From positions 159,449 to 223,448 of the forward strand of contig NJFT01000044.1 of the NCBI GenBank assembly GCA_002221725.1: a stretch of DNA of 64,000 bases, given 5' to 3'. A model generated the notes under the pieces. That model was not told where the DNA came from, searched no databases, and saw only the letters and a list, made by a program, of their open reading frames with translations. Origin of the DNA: Scedosporium boydii (Eukaryota > Ascomycota > Sordariomycetes > Microascales > Microascaceae). How positions within the stretch are numbered: the first letter of the stretch is position 1; the number at the start of each line of letters is the position of its first letter. Shown one piece after another: positions 51,490 to 62,229 of this stretch. The position numbers and the translations under genes are program-made.

Positions 51490-53230
51490 ATGGATTTCCT
51501 TGACGCGCGGCACGATATTTCTAGTCATCTTTTTCCCGGAATCGACGGGGAAATGATGGAAGGGATCGAAGAAGAGAACGAGTGGGAAAGGCAGGAGCGA
51601 GAACAACAATCACGAGGCCCTCGGGCACAATCACTACGATCCTGGCAAATACAAACGCAGGCTCAACGGGGCGTCCGAGACCAGCCGCGGAGATTTGTGC
51701 GACCAGATATCAGTCATCTCCCTCCCGAACATCAAGCCGAGATGGAAGAAGTTTTCAGACATATCGAAGAGCGAGAAAACGATTTAAATTGGCAGCTACC
51801 CCAGGCAGACCGAAGGGCCGAGTCTCTTCGTCGCAATGACGAGCGACTCCACATAGATGCGGAGGAAGATCCCGTCGTCTTCCAAGCTCGGCGCCGCGAC
51901 ATGGAAATCAAGTGTCGCAAACAAAACCTAGACAGATTGGCGAAAGAGAAGGGCATAGTGGATCTCGTCAGCCAGGCGCTTCAAGACCCCAGTATATTTT
52001 TAGAAAACCAGCTGGCCCGCGGTTGCCTTCTCGGCAGGGTTCCCTACGCATACGACGAACTCGAATTTCTGTACAAGGTGATAGGAGAGGAGATGCCCAG
52101 GGAGAACAAAGCAGTATATGGCAATAGCCTCCGTAGGTCCATCTGTGAGGCGCCATACAAATTTTTGAAATCGCCGGAAGCGTGCAAGCTCATTATCTGC
52201 GATCTCCGGCTTCCTGACGATGGCAGAATCGATGGCATCCAGGCTATGTATGAAGAGCAACTGCGCCTCGAAGCAGACAATGCAAGGTTGGAGATTGCGA
52301 GGGAGGCTGTTCGAGATGTCACCGAGAAGACCCTACGTCACTATGGGCGTAAATTCTTGCAAGAGTACGAGGCCGCCGCAGCACGAGGCGAAGAGCCTCC
52401 AAACCCCAAAGCCATCTGGGAAACCGTGAGACCTAGGGAGAGGGCGAGATGGGTTGATGAACTTCTCGATGCCCGTCGCAAATATGGCTACTCAGTGTAC
52501 AAGTCTGAGGAGGCGATTCAGCGAGCCCAGGCGCTAGAAAGATGGATGGGCATTTTCAATGACACTGATCGGACGGATAATTTTGCAGGCTACCAATCCG
52601 GCATATATCATGAGCTCAAGGGTGCATCACAATTGGGATGGCTGACCCGCGTCAACTGGGTGGACGCTTCTCTCTCCGAGAATGATCCATCGTCGCTAAG
52701 AAGGTATGCATTTTTCATCCGATTGAAAAGGTTTTATACAGCTACCCACCTGACGTGGACTAATAACGGAGCTCAATAGGCACTTCAAGGAACACCGGGA
52801 TACTCTAGATAAGTTCCCGGGGATTCTGCGCAACACCTTCCTTGTCATTACTTCTGATTGTATCGCGCCCGAACTGGATCACAAGGACATCCAACCTCTG
52901 TTCATTTCCAGTAGTGGACAATTTGGAGCTGACAACTTAGCCCCAAGAGATTTGGCCAAGCTACTTCCAGAGGATATTCCACCAGTATTTATATGGGCTT
53001 ATGACCCAGACTGGACACCGCCAGATCCTGACTCCCGTGCTGATGAGGATGGGTACGAAGGCAGGGTCAAAGTGCCCCTTCCATTGCTCTACACCTGGTT
53101 CTACTTTGCGCGGAAGGATGGCATCTATGATTTGAAGGAGCTGTGGAAGAAGGCACTGGAGCATCCCGACGAAATATGGCGTTGCAAGCAACACCACCTC
53201 GATCCGACGATCCCCGATTCGTTTGTCTAG
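51490..53230 (+). CDS. Hypothetical charged, partly coiled-coil protein (554 aa)
   Basis: I do not recognise this protein. Exons 51490-52703 and 52780-53230 are joined across a GTATGC..CAATAG intron that keeps frame (SLRR-HFKEHRD). I chose the ATG at 51490 (MDFLDARHD) because the open frame upstream to 51112 is CT-rich and unlike protein sequence. Residues 1-150 are very rich in Glu, Arg and Gln (EEENEWERQEREQQSRG, EMEEVFRHIEEREND), likely helical and disordered or coiled-coil. Residues 150-400 are helical with repeated basic pairs. The C-terminal 150 residues are more globular (ILRNTFLVITSDCIAPELD, PLFISSSGQFGAD, VFIWAYDPDWTPPDPD). No signal peptide, membrane segment or known domain is seen. 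It has no functional partner nearby. Confidence 0.75.
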
Positions 53231-54784
53231 TGTTTTTCTGTGAAAGAGTTGGATTGTCCTCGCACCTTCAGCCCCCTTGGGCCAGCTATTGAGATGTCAA
53301 GACACATGTGGTAATTTGATCGCGTCCCCTCCAGTACGGCTTTAAAATTAGTCTTCCTATAATATTAATAGAATCATGTACCGCCGCTACGTACAGCTCT
53401 CTCCTCTTCTCTTCCCCGCCCACCACCAGGTATGAAGGTCTCTCCTCAGACCTCTCAAACCACCTCCTCTCCGTACTTCGACTCCACACCTCTCAGGAAC
53501 GAAGAGAGTCGAACTCCTCAATGTAGTGCCAGTCTTGAGGGCTAGCAATGAGACTATCGGCCCGCTACTCTACATTTTTGGAGACGCGTGTATCGAAAGA
53601 TTGGCCTGCAATAGGCCTATCGCGGACCGTGAGGATTGGGCGGCTAGGGGTTTCGCCGGCGTGCTGCTGACATTATCCCCTTTTGTGTTACATGTTTGGA
53701 GCGGCCGGACAAGAGACTTGCGCTCGTATTTGCGTACAAAATCCTTTGCAAGTCGGTGGCCTGCGCCCTCCTTGGTGAGGGCGTTTCGGCAAGAAGGTCG
53801 AGAATCGTCGCTCAGACTTAAGAAGAAGAGATCGCGAGGCGAGCCGAAAGCACGGGATTCGAAGGGACAAGGAAGTGGTCAACCTCAACGTTGAGGCGGT
53901 GAGGTTCTGATCAAACGGGGATATGACGTTGTTCCCGGCGTGGAGAGACCACGGCCTCGGAAGAGGTCTCCCGTTATACCTTAAGCTTCCTCCCGTTTCT
54001 CTTCTCGCCCCATACAAGACGGCTACCGGTCATCCTGGATCTAGAGGTGAAACTCGATATTAATCACTGAGTTAAAGGACATGCCTGGCCGAATACTTTC
54101 CAGCGAGGCGGGTGGAATCCGAAAGAAACTTTTCGGAATCTAAAGATGGGCCAAGGTGCCAAGAGGGGCATGCCCACGCAGCTAGTCAGCGAGGTCACGG
54201 GGAATGGAAAGCATCCTAGGTTTACTAAAATGAATAAATACTTCGCGTCCAGGCTTCATCAGTACTTTTGGCGCGCGCGTGTCCTCCAGCCCAGAAGCTG
54301 TATCCAACCTATCGTGGCTCTGTCGGATGGACGGCCCTGCAGAATCTCAAGGAGGTGCCTGGCTAGGGGAGTTCCCGCCTGTACTGTTCTCGTCTCTAGC
54401 GAGTACGTCGGATCCTGTCCACGGTGCGTCAAGTTCCTCCACGCCCTAGGTCGCTAAGTTTCTCGTAGAACATTGAAGTCTGAATCTACACAGTTGCGGA
54501 ACGGGAGATCGATTCTAACTTTGAGGGATGATGCCAATGTGTAGGCTTCCACGAGAAATTTTTGAAACACTGCATCGACAGAATGTTTAAAACGTTTACA
54601 TTCCGTATTAAACGATGAATTTGTTTGCGCCAGTGCTGCGTTGATGAACAACCACATTGTCTCATTGCCAGAACAGGGACCGAGTCCCTGACTCATGCGC
54701 TTCGTTTACCAAACTCTCTATAGGGCATAATTAGGCCTCTTGCATCGTGGGTGCACACCGTGGCAAGGCCACCAGGTGTTTCAT
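53231..54784. other. Intergenic, no supported gene
   Basis: About 1.5 kb. Open stretches at 53526-53894 (+), 53688-54017 (-) and 54146-54457 (+) have no recognised domain or clear gene structure. Confidence 0.5.
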
Positions 54785-55711
54785 TTACGAACAGCACACA
54801 AATTGGTCTGCTCCCACTCTTAGACAGCACTGTGTGCAACACGCCCCGGGATCGGAAAGATCGCAGGGCTGGCCGGACGGGACACAGACAGGAGGCGTAA
54901 CTGTCAGTGTTTGGGTCGGAATGATGGTGGCTGTAGCGGTTTCGATTTCAGTTTCGGAAGTCGTGGCGGTGACTGAAACAAACTCAGTCTCGGTGACAAA
55001 GACAGTAGATAGGACATCGTTTGTGACGATGTTGGTGATATCTTCGGTCACCGTTTCCGTCAATGCATCGATCGTGACGGTGGTGGGCTTAATCCCGAGG
55101 CATTGGCAGGCGGATGTGTATTTTTCCCAGGACCGGCACACTGCAGACGCGTAGTCTGGGACAGATGACGCCTCCACTACGCTATCACGGCGTGCCTTCT
55201 TGAGAGCGTTGGCCGTGACAGTGACAGTGGCAGCATCACCAGTTGTCGTGATGGTTTCGCCAATGGTAAGCCAAAGTGTTTCGGTCGAAACTGTGATGGT
55301 CTCTGTAAGCGTGAGGATGTTGGTATTTATGGTGGTATCATCCTCCGTCCGAATGGCCGTCACGGTCTCGGTCACAATGCTATATCCGGTTAATGTTGTC
55401 GAAAATTAGCGTTCGTTATATTCAATAATTGCTGTGGATGGGACAAAGACCGATGCTCACCTTTGCGCCGCTGTCACAGTAATGGCGAGGTTTGATGAGC
55501 AGTCCCGGAGGCCATTCGCGGGAGAGGCCAATGAGATAGCTGTATGCAGGTGGCGAGAACATCGGTTAGCTTGGCACCTCCAGCAGGATGGCTTTCAAAA
55601 ACCGGTATGTTTACCATTTGCACAGCGAGCATTTCCGCAACAGGCCGCTGCCGCTGCTGCTACTGATTGAAGGCAGTTGAGTCCTGAGAAAGCGAAGAGA
55701 GCCCACCTCAT
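54785..55711 (-). CDS. Secreted Thr/Val-rich cell-surface protein with Cys-rich ends
   Basis: Three exons (55711-55615, 55539-55461, 55379-54785) give 256 residues with consistent phases. It begins MRWALFAFSGLNCLQSVAA, a signal peptide ending in an alanine run, followed by a short CCGNARCAN motif. The body consists of irregular TxT-x-T/V repeats (TETVTAIRTEDDT, TLTETITVSTET, TETEFVSVTATTSETEIET) that are likely O-mannosylated and extended, interrupted by a four-Cys-type spacer VCRSWEKYTSACQCLGI. The C-terminus PPVCVPSGQPCDLSDPGACCTQCC resembles small knottin-like modules of fungal secreted proteins. No GPI-attachment tail is present. It is probably a wall or extracellular matrix protein; no enzymatic domain is seen. 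Confidence 0.8.
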
Positions 55712-56074
55712 GGTAAACGAGAGATAGAATGGGAAAGCAAAACGAATGTGATAGAGGGAGAAAGGAGCAGAGGAGGAGAACAAACCGCAGGCGATAAAAT
55801 CAAACAAGACTTCTCCGAATATAAGACCCGACCTTCGCTAGCTTCTCAACTATGGCTTGTCAGCCCTAAGACAGGATAGCTGTTTAGGGGTTTAACATTC
55901 GAATTCATTGGAGCTGGATCACTAAAACTTAATTTTAAATGCCAATAGCGCTCCTAATTGGTAGGAAGCCTTCCCCACAGCAAGGTCCAATCATGCGAGC
56001 GACCGGCCTGGGCAGCGGAGGGATCTAACAAAGGGCGAAAGCCAGTACGGTATTTAACATCCAGGAATACACCT
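55712..56074. other. Intergenic between secreted protein gene and tRNA-Lys
   Basis: Upstream region of the secreted protein gene and the 5' flank of the tRNA. Nothing else recognised. Confidence 0.5.
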
Positions 56075-56147
56075 GCCCGGTTAGCTCAATCGGTAGAGCG
56101 TGAGACTCTTAATCTCAAGGCTGCGGGTTCGACCCCCGCATTGGGCT
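56075..56147 (+). tRNA. tRNA-Lys(CTT)
   Basis: A 73-nt cloverleaf: acceptor GCCCGGT with ATTGGGC, D arm GCTCAATCGGTAGAGC, anticodon stem-loop TGAGA-CTCTTAA-TCTCA with anticodon CTT, variable loop AGGCT, T arm GCGGG-TTCGACC-CCCGC, discriminator T. Internal A and B boxes (TAGCTCAATCGG and GGTTCGACCC) are good. A run of T residues about 40 nt downstream (from 56187) can terminate Pol III. No intron. Confidence 0.93.
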
Positions 56148-58802
56148 CAAATCCCAATGCGCCTTCTAAGAAGGCACATCCGTTCCTTTTTTTTGTTTCT
56201 TATTTTTCTTTTTTAATTTTTTTTATTATAATTTATCAAACTTTTTAACAATATTTTTTCTTCCTTCCCTTCTTTATTTTTCCCGTTTCCTTTTTTTTTT
56301 TATCTCTATTATCTTGTCTAGTTTAATTTTTATTTCGAAATTCTTATTCTTTTCTTTTTAAGTAGGGGCAAGTCTCTCTGTTGACTGATAAATTTTAAGA
56401 CTCTCCCAGCCGATCGCCCTCCCTCTTCGAGGACTTCGACAAGCACTCTAATAATCAACATCGGCACTCGCGAGCCCAGCAAGTTTATGTACGATAACCA
56501 TCTCTTAGTAGAAATAACTAACCCATTAAATTTGGCGTCGATCCTTTCTTGCCACCTGTTAATGAATCGCGGGTGTGTGCTCTCCTGATGGGTCGATTCC
56601 GTCTCCCCCGCGTTGTATATGCCAAAGGCCATTTACGCTCCAATAACCCCTTAGAAATAGGGGTTTACCGTATCCAAACACCTTAGAAACGCACATGAGC
56701 CTGGCCGACTCGCTATATACTATAAAAATTGTTTAACTAACGCTACTTGTGTTATATGTCCTGCGTTTGCCGGCCAAGTGACCAGATTCGCTGATGAGGC
56801 ATGTTCCCTGCCAATATAGGCTCCCATGTGCTCGCCAAAAGCGCCTTCTTAAATTTGGAGACGGGATTTAGGGATTGATATTTCAGTCGAATTTCGTCCG
56901 AAATCGAAATTATGACTCTGTGCGAGACGACCGATACGGCTCAACTCCAGCTCGAGTAGTCAATATCTAATATGAAAGAACCGTTGCTAGAAAGCAAAAG
57001 ATTTCCAAAGCAGAGGTCACTTACAAGCCGAAGTCCCCGAACACATCCAGATCTGGCCATCGCTGTTTCCTTTTTGCAGATCGCACCCTTGCTCGGAGCC
57101 TGGATGTATCATATCTATACCTCTGGTCTTATCTGCTAGATGTTGCAGCACCCGTCTCGAGGTTCATGCAGTGGTCGAGTTTGCCGAAGTGAGCATTGCT
57201 TCTGTCACTCGCCACGGCGGTAACTGTATCCGGCGTCGTAATCGGAACCTTTCCGCAGGGATCCATGATTTTCGGCGGTTTCTGATAATGTTAAATCCTG
57301 GTAGCACCACCACGATTTGTGTAATCTGCTGCATAATTCCCAGCGGAGTAGACAACTGATACGGCACTAGTGAGTGATAACAAGTAATCGGGAAAAGTAC
57401 ACGGTCTTCTTTCTGAGTCTCTCTCATCCACGCTCAAGGAGCAGTTAATCACCAAGCTGTCATTATCACCACCTTTCACTTCGAGATCTTCTCCATGAGA
57501 TGAATACGGTATACTCTGCAAAATATGACTCCTTTTCTCCCTTCGTCGTGACGGGGGCCTGAGAGGCGATGTATTCATCTGTACTTCCCACAACAAGCAA
57601 GCTCACCTGGCGTGGTGCCATGGCTTATACTTGGAGACGAGAAGACCGTGACCGTCATCGCTTATGTTAGAACCCTAAGGAGACACGACGGATACGATTT
57701 GACTCGAGGACTCCTACGTCACAAAGCTCACATCTGTATCTTTCCCAGTTTCCATGAAAGGGAGAAAGAACACTGAAGACTAACTGATGGCTAAACTTAC
57801 CGAATCATTGACCTCTTTTTGAGCGGGTTCGACTCGACCACCCCCCATTACACCTTACCACTCAGATTTCTCAAAACGTCGGTAGTCATCGCTATTCGAG
57901 TTGGGCGAAAACCGTGAGATATTGGAGAGAGCCCAATAACCCCAAAGTAGGCTTTCAAATTTGGACCGCTCCTGCACTTGGATGGGACCACGGCCGCTCT
58001 GTCCATTTCGGGAATGGCCGTTGCATCCGCGCTGACGACTGTGACCTGATCGTGGCCTCCAGTGATCAGGACGCGACCGGAAAGCCTCAATCAGCCCCCG
58101 CAATATGTGACTTATTAGCGCTACTTTTTGTACTTCGGCCTTTTAAACAGTTGCTAGACTAATTAGACCGCTATGTGTGTAAAACCAGAGCTTTTCGGAT
58201 GAACAAGAAGTTTCGGCCTCGGAGCGGCAGAACAATATAGGCTTTGTCGCAGGGTTATAGATATGATTCAAGCAGTTGCCGGTGCTCATATCCTAGGTTA
58301 ATCGACGATCAGAATATACATAAGATTGCCATATTCGCAAATTCCACATTTTGGAATTGTCAACAAAGTCGAGAAAAACCGCGATGGTTGCTCCGCCGCC
58401 AGCGACCCGAGACTCGCCATTTTGATCTTTGCGGCTTTTTTTATTGAATGTCACAAGGGGGATGGTGTTACGCATTTACGCATCAGAGACTCTCCCATTT
58501 CACTACAATCACTGCCTACTTCTTTCAAAGATGAAATATATTATAAATCGCCTTACTTAGTCCAGTGCCTAACAGGCTTAAGGAGTGTACAAAGTACCTG
58601 TAAGTTGCGTATGGGCACCAAAGGAAAAGCCATGTTTCATCACCACGTATAAGGTGTATGAAAGGGAATTCTGTTAAATATTAAAGATCCTCCTGTTGTG
58701 GTAAGATCTGGGTTCTGGTAGAAATGAATGTAATTAGAGTCACCAGGAACGCCGCCAGACGAATGCCAGGACCTAGTGACTGGCCGAGCGCGCGAGTCGC
58801 AA
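56148..58802. other. Long intergenic stretch with T-rich tract
   Basis: About 2.6 kb without a supported gene. 56186-56345 is very T-rich on the plus strand with many T4-T10 runs. A 100-codon open stretch on the minus strand (56330-56632) is unrecognised. 57160-58600 has only short broken frames. It could contain old transposon debris, but I cannot identify a family. Confidence 0.45.
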
Positions 58803-60125
58803 TTAGATAAGAAGAACGGCGGCGAACGCGAGGATAGAAAACAAAGCCATAGCTGAAAGGCCGCGACTCTTCTCTGCAGCAGCCGTGACAACAACTGGAG
58901 GTGCAGTCGTATCTGGCCGGGAGCTCGTCACGAGTGTGGTGGGATTGGATGGGGGCGACGAAGGTTCCTCAACCCCAGGAGGGCAGTGCCAGTGATCTCC
59001 ATGGGCCACACACTCAGTGCCTTCTCCGCCTTCGCTTGGGGAATCACCTCCGCCAGTTTGACCTGATGGCGGCGTTGTAGGTTCGGGGACACCAGGCGGG
59101 CAGTGCCAATGGTCGCCATGAGGGCTGCAGGTTTCCTGCGGGGGAACAGTGGTCTCCTGTGGCGGGGGTGTCGTGGGTTCAGGAACACCGGGTGGGCAGT
59201 GCCAGTGGTCACCATGGGGAGAGCACGTCTCCTGTGGGGGGACAGTAGTCTCTTGCGGTGGGGGTGTCGTAGGTTCAGGAACACCGGGTGGGCAGTGCCA
59301 ATGATCACCATGAGGGCTGCAGGTTTCCTGTGGGGGAACAGTGGTCTCTTGCGGTGGGGGTGTCGTAGGTTCAGGGACGCCGGGTGGGCAGTGCCAGTGG
59401 TCGCCATGGGGAGAGCATGTCCCTACGGCACTTGTCGTCTCCCCGGGGGTAGTTTCTTGTGGTGGCGGGGTCGTAGGTTCAGGCACGCCGGGCGGGCAGT
59501 GCCAGTGGTCACCATGAGGACTACACGTTTCTGCTGGAGCTGTGGTGTCTGGTGGTGTATCTGACTGGCTCAGCGTGGGTGATGGTTCGCAATGCCCTAT
59601 GGTTTATTAGATCCCCTCCTATATTACGGGATCGACGTCTTGCGTTTACTTACAGTGATCACCATGGGGGCTGCAAATAGATCCAGTTGGCGAAGGAGGC
59701 AAGGTAGGGGTTGTCAGTGGGGTGCAAGAGGTAGTCTCAAAGACAGATGTATAAATCTCAAAACCTTCGGACGTCAGGGGATTGTAGTCGTAAAATCCCG
59801 TCGCCCTCAAGGTCCTAGTACCGACAACGGTGGAGGCGGTATAAATAACGATAGGAGTAGGTGTGGCGGGCGTATTATACTTTGCATCCATCGACGATTT
59901 GAAGGACGAGGACGCCACCAGATCTGAATTGATCCCAAGATCAATGTGGCGGAATGTTGACGTAACAGGACTGCGGTATTTCATTAGCTAGTTTAGCAAG
60001 TACATTGCGGCACTCAGGGCCAGTTGGACATACAAACATGACGATGCTGGCGATGTGACCTGGGCAAGAGCAAGTGTAGCAAGCCATAGTTGGCCGCTAA
60101 ATGCGAACAATCCACTGTTGAACAT
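58803..60125 (-). CDS. GPI-type surface protein with HGDHWHC repeats
   Basis: Three exons (60125-60034, 59970-59654, 59596-58803) give 400 residues; introns GTATGT..CCGCAG and GTAAGT..CCATAG keep frame. A signal peptide (LWLATLALAQVTS) is followed by a unique region of about 90 residues (LGINSDLVASSSF, TGFYDYNPLTSEGFEIYTSVFETTS), then seven copies of HGDHWHC, each within CSPHGDHWHCPPGVPEPTTPP or a variant. The first copy is formed across intron 2 (GDH-W). The core unit is 32 residues (96 bp). The C-terminus has a Ser/Thr linker and a hydrophobic tail (GLSAMALFSILAFAAVLLI), as expected for a GPI anchor. HxxHxH within the repeat is the arrangement that binds zinc in bacterial histidine-triad proteins, and flanking Cys could form disulfides, so extracellular zinc or copper binding is plausible but not shown. 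Confidence 0.85.
58981..59520. repeat. In-gene tandem repeat, 96-bp unit
   Basis: The plus-strand marker GGGCAGTGCC recurs at 58981, 59098, 59194, 59290, 59386 and 59494. Spacing is exactly 96 bp between the four middle copies, 117 and 108 at the edges. It encodes the HGDHWHC repeats, and length variation between strains is likely. Confidence 0.9.
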
Positions 60126-60994
60126 TCTGACTGGGGCAGCGCGACCTATGCCTGGCGCTGAAATATTAACGAGTGCGACGAAGATTGACGACGGGCAAAT
60201 ACAACAGAGTTCTAGACAGGATACCTGTTTTATATTAGGAGGCTAGAAAAGAAGCATTTCTGATCATATGAATGATACCCTGGTTTCCCCTCCTCAGCTA
60301 CTGCCAATATTACCATCAGGGTCCTTCATGGAAATATCACTCATCAGCATATCAATGTCTTCATTACCACAGATGCAGGGGAAAAGCAGACAGTCTCCTG
60401 GTCACACCTGCAAATGGATTGATAATATTATCCATAAATTTCATAACCCCCATGCGGGATGCAAGGTTTCTTCTCTAAAGTAGTACTGTGGAGGAAGCTC
60501 GTGATGGAAATATTGGTTTTTGGGCATCTGCAGGTAGTAACTATCAAGGTCTCTGAATGCTACGATGTCAGGGAGCTCCCAAGATAAGAACTCTTGGCGT
60601 GGGGCATCTGTGGGAAACTTTCGATGGTAATCCTTCAGGGTCAGACATCAACACCATTTCTTTCCTGAACGCAAGCAAGTGGATAACCATAAGCTTTTCG
60701 CTGGTATATGGTGGAGTCTGCAGCAAGTGTGAATTAGAAAGGCGTGCACGATGAAGATTCTTCAACTGGGTTCTTTTAAACCAATGGCGTGTAATATCGT
60801 GAGAGCTTGATCTTTAATCCTCTGGGTATAAAGGATCGGCCGTTGCGCCGCGTGCTCCGACTATTCTCCTCCCGCCGTCAGTCCTCTCATTTTAGACTCC
60901 CCGCTCCATTGATTCCTCGCGCACCAAAAGCCAGGAACGCAATTTCACCTTCTCAGCTCTATCTCGACGCCACCAACACACTTAAACCCCCAGC
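60126..60994. other. Intergenic, divergent promoters
   Basis: Between two divergent genes for secreted proteins. A TATA box TATAAAGG at 60827-60834 lies 165 nt before the small secreted protein start. Short open stretches are not credible genes. Confidence 0.55.
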
Positions 60995-61288
60995 ATGGCG
61001 CCACTAGCTCTCCGCCTTTGCCTTCTTGCCCTTGTTGGTGGGACCTTGGCCCTGCCTCGAAGTGAATCAAGCCCACTAGTGGCTCGGGATTGGACTTGCC
61101 CAAGTGCATCGGATCCAACGGATACCTGGCTGCTCGATAACAACGATTGTGTTGAACTTTCGCAAGAGGCATGCCATTTCTGCTGCTCTACTTGGTCAGA
61201 CGATGGTGTCCTCTGCCACGACGATGCGGACGAAGAAGACCTCTGCCCACAGCAAGCGTACGTCGTTCATTGCGGCGTTCATGGGTGA
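60995..61288 (+). CDS. Small secreted cysteine-rich protein (97 aa)
   Basis: A single-exon 97-residue protein with a signal peptide (LALRLCLLALVGGTLA) and a mature part of about 75 residues that has eight cysteines (WTC, NDC, EAC, HFCC, VLC, DLC, VHC), acidic overall (DDADEED). Even cysteine number and size fit a disulfide-bonded extracellular protein of effector or hydrophobin-like size, but the CC spacing is not that of hydrophobins. I do not recognise the family. A TATA box at 60827 and an ATG in CAGCATGG support expression. A GTGAGA just at the stop codon could be a splice donor giving a longer C-terminus; no acceptor is convincing. Confidence 0.7.
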   Translation: MAPLALRLCLLALVGGTLALPRSESSPLVARDWTCPSASDPTDTWLLDNNDCVELSQEACHFCCSTWSDDGVLCHDDADEEDLCPQQAYVVHCGVHG

Positions 61289-62229
61289 GACAGCCAACAA
61301 ACAGGTAAGTCTTCATCATTATGGATGATAAGTACACGAGCTGATCGAGGCAGACAGCAGATTTTTTCATTCGTTATCCACCGACTTTTAGCCCGTTAAG
61401 ACCAGGTTCAACACGCTGGTTAACAAGGCATTAAGATTTCTTTCGTTCTGATCAGACGACAACATGGACTCTCACTTTATGAAGAACAAGGTCAAAAATA
61501 AAACTATTCATTATTACCATAACAGTCCGAATGCTCCCAGAATTTGTATGGTCTAAACCGTAGTTGCCGGAAGCACCCCACAAAGTCATCCAGTCAAACT
61601 ACGTAAAATGCAAGGCAGCGCTATGTAAAGACGGACCACAAGCTAATCTGCTGTTTTTTATTGGATACTGTACGCGTGGCTCTGAACTCTACTTCGTGGT
61701 ATTTCCCGAATGAGCTGCTCCCCCCCCCCCAAAAAAAAAAGTAAAAGGAGTATATCTGCAAGCACCCTGATGGCTATTAGTGATCCGATTTGCGCTAATG
61801 CACGCCGCCAGCATGTAAGTTCACTCCATATTTCACTTTAAGCCGTCGATTTTGATATGACGGCGTGGGGTTGGATCCCAGGGGGCAAGCGAATACGAAG
61901 TCTGGTTGTCTGCAGAAAGCCTGCGTGCTAATGTATACTTCCACTTGTCGCCTCTGCATTTTCCGCACGCCGCGGCCCGCACACTCTAACCGGGGATCGG
62001 AGGCAGCTCAGAGTTTAGATTTAAGAGTCACTTTTTAATTTTCTTCTATACGTCATGAGTTTATCGAACCATCTTGCCTTCTCAAGACTTCCGGGCCACG
62101 TCTCGGGGTAAGGAGCACATATCGAACAATTTTGACGAGAGTCTTTCAAATTCTTGAGTTCTAGGTTGACAGAAAACATGATGTAGTAAATAGGTACGCA
62201 GAGAAAACTTCTGAATTCCTTTTCAGTCA
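61289..62229. other. Intergenic with C-run/A-run junction
   Basis: No gene seen. At 61723-61741 a run of C is followed directly by a run of A, which may be an assembly-sensitive spot or a relic of an inserted poly-A tail. Confidence 0.45.

Noticed and set aside
56330..56632. 100-codon open stretch beside tRNA-Lys as a transposon relic
   Set aside because: No reverse transcriptase or transposase motif could be seen; left unassigned.
58981..59520. Regular repeats resembling a CRISPR array
   Set aside because: Units are contiguous 96-bp coding repeats without unique spacers, inside a eukaryotic gene.
59103..59564. 153-codon open stretch on the plus strand with internal repeats
   Set aside because: It is the reverse reading of the HGDHWHC tandem repeat; the minus-strand reading has signal peptide, introns and GPI tail.
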